Origin: Culex pipiens pallens
Lineage: Eukaryota > Arthropoda > Insecta > Diptera > Culicidae
Reading direction: 5' to 3'
DNA length: 64,000 bases
NCBI RefSeq assembly: GCF_016801865.2
Contig: NC_068938.1
Coordinates: 23,824,158 to 23,888,157, forward strand
A model generated the notes under the pieces. It was not told the origin of the DNA, made no database searches, and saw only the letters and a list, made by a program, of their open reading frames with translations. Of the stretch, positions 57,272-64,000 are shown in pieces; position 1 is the stretch's first letter; the number at the start of each line of letters is the position of its first letter. The position numbers were made by a program, and so were the translations under genes.

Positions 57272-58715
57272 TAACCAATTTTCACAAAATTACGTATTTT
57301 TGTAATAATTTTTCGTTTTGTTTTCAGTAGGGTATCAAATGATAGGGATTTTGTTGCATACATTTGAAAGTGATAGCCCTTTTTTTTACTAAAAAATTTC
57401 AAAAACTACTTATTTTCGAAAAATCAGATTTTCCAAATTTTTAATTCATTAAAATAGCAATGATATATATTTAAATATCAATAATTTTTACAAAACAGAG
57501 TTTTTTCTACAAAGTTTTGTGAAAATTTGTAATGCTTAAAAACATATAATGACTGTCAAATTTATTTAAAATATTTCTACTCGGCGGCAAAATGTTTGTC
57601 CGTAGTATTTTAAACCTGAAAAATTACGGGTTTAACACGCCATAGTTTCAACATTTGCATGGAAAAAGTGTGGAAAAATGCATTTTACACTAGTTCAGTC
57701 GTTTTGCAATCATTATTTTTGAAAAAATGTAAGATTTGACGAAAACAAAAATTTTAGCGAATACAATTTTTTTGCGATAATTATTGTGCAATTCTCACTA
57801 ACTTGGACTTCGCACTAAGTTATTGCTAATAGTAGAATAATAAAATAGGAAAAAAGCCTTTGTATGAATATTTCATGTTGATTTATGCATAAGTTAATTT
57901 ATCATGTATTGAACATTTTTAATAAGCTTATTTTATTTTTTAAATTTGTGTTTTTAATATGCAGTGTTACAATAATTTCAAAAGATTCGATAATGTACAT
58001 TGAACTGAAAAATTAATTAAAATAATGCCACTTTATTTTCAGTAAACTGATCATTTTAACATTACCAAGAAAAAAATCATTTCTTTTTTATGTTTGCAAG
58101 TCATTTGATAGAAAATTGATTGCTCGCACACTTACGTCTGATTTCAGTTGAAATCGTCTTCAGAAACTATTATTCATTGTCTATTTGCTGATACACCAAC
58201 ATTTAGTGAAATAATTGTTAATTTCAACCAATCAATAATTGGAAAGTAAATTTAATAGTTTATTAAATGAGTCATAAATCTGAGATTCAATTAAAATTAA
58301 TAAAAAATCTGAATTACGAAACTTTCTATCAAAAAAACCTAAAACATAAAAACATTAAAAGCATGTGAACAACTTTAATTCTTTGAACGGCATTAAAAAA
58401 TGATTTTGAAGATTTTTTTTTTAATCTGGTTCTTATAATTTGCCAATCTTACAACACAAACAAAATTTCTGCTAAAAATGGTCTAAAAGATGTGATTTCT
58501 TAGTGCCTTTCTTCTTGATTCACTCGTTTTTGAACAGAATACAACCTTGAATGATGATTTTTAGCAGTTTCAACGAAATTTGTTTTTTTTTTCGCCAAAA
58601 ACAATTTTATGTTAAAATTCAAATTGCATAGCAATACACATCTTTTAATAAATAAATATATTTTGAAATTAATAAAATTCTAAAATTTTATAAAGTTTAA
58701 AAGGTTTGTTTCCTA
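57272..58715. other. AT-rich sequence
   Basis: The first ~300 bp resemble the degenerate 34.4-kb units; around 57600-57720 phrases like R1 (TGCATTTTACACTAGTTCAG) appear. The rest is AT-rich without recognised features. Confidence 0.4.
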
Positions 58716-58716
58716 G

Positions 58717-59050
58717 AGAACGTCCCAGTTATGAAATGCACCGTGAACCTCGTTTGGAACCTGCCGAGGCTAGATGCGATAAAGATATCGGTTCAAAAGA
58801 CTGTTCAGTTTTGTGCGAGTCATGGCCGGTAGAAGAAAAAAAGTACCGTCCAAGCTGGAAGCTTGCCGCTCCGGATCAGAGAGAAGGTGGGGGAGCCCTT
58901 AAAATCTTACACCCTTATTATGTCGTTTTGGAATACAATTTAACCGAAATGATAATTCCAGTGCTGGGGCACTTGAAGCAAAAGTTGGAGAGGAGTCGCT
59001 GGTCCAACGATGAGGCCCTGTTTAGATTGCAATAAACATGGCCTCAAATT
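58717..59050 (+). other. Possible terminal exon (splice acceptor, open frame, AATAAA)
   Basis: TTTGTTTCCTAG at 58705-58716 is a reasonable splice acceptor at an abrupt change from AT-rich to balanced composition. A frame is open from the acceptor to a TAA at 59033-59035 (about 105 codons), and that stop overlaps AATAAA at 59031-59036. The peptide (starting near ERPSYEMHREPRLEP) matches no family I recognise, and no partner exon was found. It could be coincidence. Confidence 0.2.
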
Positions 59051-60400
59051 ACGAATCTGATTCAATTTCATAAATCAAAATTGATGGTATCGTCGTCGTC
59101 CAGCGCGGTGGGAGAAGGGTTTGTTTTTTCAAGGAAGCGCCACGGATTAGGAAAGTGGTTCGTGAGGCAGAGGTTATGAACGTCTTATTGCCCAGTCTAA
59201 ATTCACTTTGGAAGCTGTTTGAATCTTGATTTGTAAAGAAGACAAGTTATTGGATTAGGGTTTGAGTTCGTGGTTTTGCGTTTTGTAATATTAATGATGA
59301 GCTGCTTGTATCTGGGTCAAACATTGTACAAAGTAGGTACAAAGTGTTGAAGTGAAAAAATTAAAGAAAAAGTTAAAAATAAAACATGGACAGAAAAATA
59401 TCCAGGTAGTTGTCTTCTCCCGATCGTTACAAGCTGTTCACTCCTCATTTCCACCAGATAAACCGATCGGTTGATAAGTTCCAATCGCACCTTATGAAGT
59501 GGATATTGCTTACCAACATCATCTGGCCGATCTGGCACGAGAGCCGTGAAAAAGCACACTCTTTTGTTAAATAAACTGGCAAGTCAATTTCCAAATTATG
59601 ATAAATTGAACCCCCTCTTCTTTCCTCTCTTACCTCAACCACCTTTCAGCAAAAAACCCCGAAACCGCAGAGCCCCTCTCGCAATGAAGATGAATTCCTT
59701 CTTAAATGACCAACAAAACATATTTCTTCGCGCTCCACCTGATGCAGTTTCCCCGCCGGTTTTTCGTTCCATGCGCCTCAACCCTTTTTTTCCTGCGGTT
59801 TTTGGAGAGCTCCAGTCTCTGACGCACAACATTCCGCGAGGTTCGTCGCTGGGGCAGGTTGAAGTCTCTTCGCAGCCACAAAACCTAAAGTGAAGGAAAG
59901 AAAAACATATCTGTAAATTCAAGCAAGATAATTTCATTTCGCATCACTTGATTGTGGGGTCATTTTCGAATTAGCCCGTTTACTTTTGGGGCCTTGGAGC
60001 AGGCAAGAGTCGGAGACGTCATCGTCTCTCTGGTCGTCTGGTCCGGAAGAGGGAGAAAAATGCCCAAAATTGAAAATTGCCTCGCCATAATGAGAAGTTT
60101 TATGAAATTCAATCACTTGGTGTGTGCAGTCAAAAATGGGGGAGAAGGGGGAAAAAGGTGCTGAAGAAAAGGGTCTGAAGAAGTGGTGGTGGAAATCGGT
60201 GTAATTTGTAAAACGGCTGAAATTAGTACCTGTAATTGTGGTCATTAGAGAGCGAGTTGGGTGTGCACAACGGACGGCGATGGCAGGTTGATTTTGGTTG
60301 GTATTTCGAGAGCGCGATGATTCGTTGATGGAAAAGGGTGAATTTTGGGAGCGAGAAAAGATCAAAGGTTGGAATGCTGAAATGTGTAACGGTTGTTTTA
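59051..60400. other. Low-copy island
   Basis: Moderate GC, no shared repeats, overlapping short ORFs on both strands near 59546-60365. None is recognisable. Confidence 0.4.
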
Positions 60401-61007
60401 TGTTTTATTCCTAGTTCAAACTGTAGTTAAAGCAGCAGTTTTTGTTATTTCAGTATGAAATTATGTTGAATCAGACTAAACAAATAAAGATAAGGATAAA
60501 TAAAATGTATATATTACAGCTGCTTGTAAACGCAATTTTGACAAAAATTTAAATGAAAAAAAGTCATAAGATTTTTCTGCACAGTATCCGAAATAATTGT
60601 AGTAATATTCTATATATTCAGCCTTACTTAACATACTAAAAAAATAAAATCAACTCAATAAAACTTATTTGAGACTGATTTCAGATGATTGCACTTTTTA
60701 TTATAATTGCTTTAGAGGCTAAATGGCCCGTTGTTGATTTAATGAATTATATTCGTTTGGCTGTCAAAGTGTCATTAAAAAAAGTATTTTACATTAGATC
60801 TTCGAAATTTGTTAGCAAAACATTGGTGAAGGCCATTTTTATTATTATTCCATTAATTTATTGAAAAAATTATTTTCATTCGATAAAACACAACATGTTA
60901 TCTGTAATAATAAAACAACATGAAACAAAATTGTCTTTTGTCCCCTTTTTTGGAGATTTTAATTTTCTGGGGCTTAGAATAGGCTAGCCCAACGTCCAGC
61001 CTAAATA
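60401..61007. other. AT-rich sequence, nothing recognised
   Basis: No gene or repeat boundary. Confidence 0.4.
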
Positions 61008-63030
61008 CAAAAAAAAATTTCAAAGTTTATGTCGCCCCCCTTCAAAAACTGGTTTGAAAAGTCAGGGGCCAAAAAAAATTTCCAAATAAAATCAAAATTT
61101 CCATGAAAATAGAAGTCTAATCAACTGAAAACAACCTAAAATGCATTTTTCTGCATTGATAATCATATTAAGCATGTTTGAGCTTGTTTAAAAATCCAAT
61201 GTACAGCAAAAAAATTGTCAATACTTTGATATTTTGGAAACTAATGATGGCAAAACAAATGGATAGGTGTATAATGCACTTTAAAGACTTTTTGCCTTCC
61301 TCACTGAGGTAAGGCTATAATCCTGCTCTAAAAATGAACTTTCTATTAAAAGCTCCTAGACCCACCTTCATGTATACATATCTACTCAGAATCGAAAACT
61401 GAACAAATGTCTGTGTGTGTGTATGTGTGTGTGTATGTGTGTGTGTATGTGTGTGTGTATGTGTGTGTGTATGTATGTATGTGACCAAAATTCTCACTGA
61501 GTTTTCTCAGCACTGGCTGAACCGATTTTGATTGAACCAGTTGCATTCGACTTGGTTTAGGGTCCCATACATCGCTATTGAATTGTTTGAAGTTTCGATA
61601 AGTAGTTCAAAAGTTATGTATAAAAATGTGTTTTCACAAATACCCGGATCTCAATTATATGCATGTAAACGATGTCCGGATCCATCATCCGACCCATCGT
61701 TGATTAGGTAATTGAAAGGCCTTTCCAATGAGTCCAAGACATTGAAGTTCTGGCAACCCTGTCTCGAGTTATGACCACTTAAGTGATATTTATGTACTTT
61801 TTTGAAGCCGGATCTCACTTAAATGTATGTAAACTATGTCTGGATCCATCATCCGACCCATCGTTGGTTAGGTAATTGAAAGGCCTTTCCAATGAGTCCA
61901 CAACAATTAAGATCTGGCAACCCTGTCTCGAGTTATGACCACTTAAGTGATATTTATGTGCTTTTTTGAAGCCGGATCTCACTTAAATGTATGTAAACTA
62001 TGTCTGGATCCATCATCCGACCCATCGTTGGTTAGATAATCAAGAGACCTTTCCAACAAGTCCACAACATCGAAGATCTGGCAACCCTGTCTCGAGTTAT
62101 GACCACTTAAGTGATATTTATGTACTTTTTTGAAGCCGGATCTCACTCAAATGTATGTAAACGATGTCCGAACCCATCATCCGACCCATCGTTGGTTAGG
62201 TTATCAAGAGACCTTTCCAACAAGTCCACAACAATTAAGATCTGGCAACCCTGTCTCGAGTTATGACCACTTAAGTGATATTTATGTGCTTTTTTGAAGC
62301 CGGATCTCACTTAAATGTATGTAAACGATGTCCGGATCCATCATCCGACCCATCGTTGATTAGGTAATTAAGAGACCTTTCCAACAAGTCCACAACATTG
62401 AAGATCTGGCAACCCTGTCTCGAGTTATGACCACTTAAGTGATATTTATGTGCTTTTTTAAAGCCGGATCTCACTTAAATGTATGTAAACTATGTCCGGA
62501 TCCATCATCCAACCCATCGTTGGTTAGATAATCAAGAGACCTTTCCAACAAGTCCACAACATCGAAGATCTGGCAACCCTGTCTCGAGTTATGACCACTT
62601 AAGTGATATTTATGTACTTTTTTCAAGCCGGATCTCACTCAAATGTATATAAACGATGTTCGAACCCATCATCCGACCCTTTGTTGGTTAGGTAATCAAG
62701 AGACCTTTCCAACAAATCCACAACATTGAAGATCTGGCAATCCTGTCCCGAATTATGACCACTTAAGTTATATATGTGTACTTATTTTTCTGGATCTAAA
62801 AAAAAATGGCTGAAATATGTGTCCAATGTTACCCATTGTTGGTAAAAAGTGAGGAAGGCATCAACCACATAGGTGGATTTATTTAGTTTTTTTCATTAAA
62901 ATGTTAACACCATGGCTTATAATTTCAATGTTTAAATTTTTTTTTATTTTTTGACCACCCCCCCCCCCCCCCCACGACTTTGGCCAGAGTCGAGGAACAT
63001 AAACTTCAAACAATATTTGCAACGGCCTAA
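61008..63030 (+). mobile_element. R1 element, copy f, split by R2
   Basis: The left part 61008-61289 has TTTCAAAGTTTATGTCGCCC, AGAAGTCTAATCAACTGAAA and GCATTGATAATCATATT. The right part ~62885-63030 continues TTTTTCATTAAAATGTTAAC, then a C-run (62959-62973), GAGTCGAGGAACATAAACTT and TTTGCAACGGCCTAA. The R2 insertion is in the T-run that reads CACTTTTTTCATTCAAATG in uninterrupted copies. Confidence 0.88.
61290..62884 (+). mobile_element. R2 element, copy 3 (seven 164-bp units)
   Basis: GCCTTCCTCACTGAGGTAAG start, (TGTGTATG)n at 61410-61483, and the CATCATCC motif at 61683, 61847, 62011, 62175, 62339, 62503 and 62667, all exactly 164 bp apart. Units vary as two subtypes (AATTGAAAGGCCTTTCCAAT versus AATCAAGAGACCTTTCCAAC). 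The end is GAGGAAGGCATCAACCACAT then AGGTGGATTTATTTAGT. The longest and best-preserved copy. Confidence 0.92.
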
Positions 63031-63796
63031 CATATGTCTCAAAATGAGTCAAGTAATCAGGAGCAAAATTTTTTTTAAGAAATTCGCAGAATACAAATAT
63101 TTTTTATACTTTTTAAATGTTTTAAAATATTCTGTAAAATATTTGAATAAAGGTGCAAAACAATGCAAAAAGTATTATTTTTGTTGTAAAGAAGATTTGA
63201 ATCCAAATTTTGGTAAAATAAATTTTTTATGCCACATTAATTTTGTCTATATATTGTTGTGTTGAGGAAATTAAAATTGAAAAAATTAAATCAAATTCAA
63301 ATATTTTTGAAAGTTATCTTTGTTTTTCTTAATTAAAATCAAGATATCTGAATCGTAATTGCAGCTCTATTTTATTGATTTTTTAACTGAAAAAGTACCT
63401 ACAAATAATTACATGACAAAAATGTGTTTCCTTTTTCAACATTTATAAAATGTTAGTTCCGGCCCGACACTTCTTTACAAAAAATAGATTTAGCTCGAAG
63501 GGGCATAAAGTTGGGCACCCCTGGTTTGGAAGTTCATTATGAGCAGCTTTGGAAGATTTTACTTCTCTTGTTTTATGTTGTTTCATTTTTAATATTTTAT
63601 TCAGCATTTATCGTTTTTAGTTTATGTTTGTTTCTGATTTATTTGACTTAATTTCAATAATTTAAAGAGTTCTTCTTTTCAATGCATTTTTTTTTTTTTA
63701 GGCTGGAAATGTTTTTTGGTGAATTTTTAGATCGAAGCCCACCTAAAGTGGGCTGTAGAGAGTTAACATAATTATAAATCTTAAATCAATAACCAG
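63031..63796. other. AT-rich sequence, nothing recognised
   Basis: No gene or repeat boundary. Confidence 0.4.
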
Positions 63797-63906
63797 CGTC
63801 TTCAGGGGTGACATTGGTTCTGGAGGGTGAAATTAGGTCATACAAAAATGCTGAAATTTTTATAGCCCAATCTCACCCCTCAGACTCAATGTTACCCCTG
63901 CTGACG
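63797..63906. mobile_element. Small ~110-bp inverted-end element
   Basis: GTCTTCAGGGGTGACATTGG at the left and CAATGTTACCCCTGCTGACG at the right are imperfect inverted repeats. A related end-like phrase is at about 4288. Family unknown. Confidence 0.45.
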
Positions 63907-64000
63907 GTAGTTGCTAAGTTTTTTTTGCAAAAATAAACAGTCAATATGCACGCAGCTGTTCAACTGAAAGCTTAATAAAACTTAGCCAAGTCCAGGTGGT

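Noticed and set aside
61683..62830. CRISPR array
   Set aside because: The periodicity is 164 bp of continuous repeat without unique spacers, in a eukaryotic transposon context.

Overview
The window looks like noncoding DNA (intergenic or inside a very long intron) of a culicine mosquito, most likely Culex. That assignment rests on its repeats, not on any host gene: a Penelope-like retroelement, two tRNA-derived SINE families, several TA-flanked MITE families, and a repeat starting GCCTTCCTCACTGAGG that carries (TGTGTATG)n and 164-bp tandem units. These resemble repeats I associate with Culex and Aedes. I see no recognisable host protein-coding gene. The only convincing CDS is the retroelement polyprotein at about 20.8-23.1 kb. 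Species assignment is inference.

Layout. 0-1.7 kb: two 650-bp direct copies about 99% identical. 1.8-7.5 kb: AT-rich DNA with a pogo-type MITE interrupted by a fold-back element, an R1 element, and a 164-bp-unit R2 element with a local tandem duplication. 7.6-10.4 kb: lower-copy, more GC-rich sequence. 10.4-13.4 kb: a 3-kb compound array of heptamers then hexamers. 13.4-15.7 kb: low-copy. 16.2-17.3 kb: a hAT-like non-autonomous element with an 8-bp target duplication. 17.4-18.2 kb: R1 and a degraded R2. 20.3-23.7 kb: R1 split by the Penelope-like element, whose arms are inverted and whose 12-bp target duplication is intact. 24.0-27.5 kb: a second pogo-type MITE, then a 2.6-kb inverted-arm element with a 216-bp hairpin MITE in one arm, ending at a 9-mer array. 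28.3-29.1 kb: a 10-mer minisatellite. 31.4-32.2 kb: a hexamer array followed by a heptamer array. 33.8-35.9 kb: R1, a palindromic ~125-bp tandem block, R1. 37.3-38.3 kb: a decayed minisatellite holding a MITE and a SINE. 38.5-40.2 kb: a 1.34-kb fold-back inside an older relative. 44.8-46.2 kb: a (TTTTTGG)n/(TTTTTG)n array containing a G-quadruplex motif. 48.8-51.7 kb: element U split by R2. 52.2-53.1 kb: two SINEs in opposite orientation. 56.3-57.3 kb: a second U with a central palindrome. 61.0-63.0 kb: R1 split by R2.

The low-copy islands (about 7.6-10.4, 13.4-15.7, 18.9-20.2, 29.1-31.4, 32.2-33.7, 36.1-37.3, 42-44.8, 46.5-48.5, 53.6-55.5 and 58.7-60.4 kb) carry no recognised genes. They may hold regulatory sequence or untranslated exons. 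Three weak candidates are listed: an ORF at 36206, a possible terminal exon at 58717, and a possible first exon near 44676.

The best-supported points are: the intact Penelope-like element with inverted terminal arms, a hammerhead-ribozyme-like core in each arm, a ~37-bp asymmetric tail and a 12-bp TSD; the nested-insertion chronology; the large compound heptamer/hexamer arrays; and several long hairpin-forming elements that could yield double-stranded RNA. Family names R1, R2, P, U, V and F are local labels used only here.
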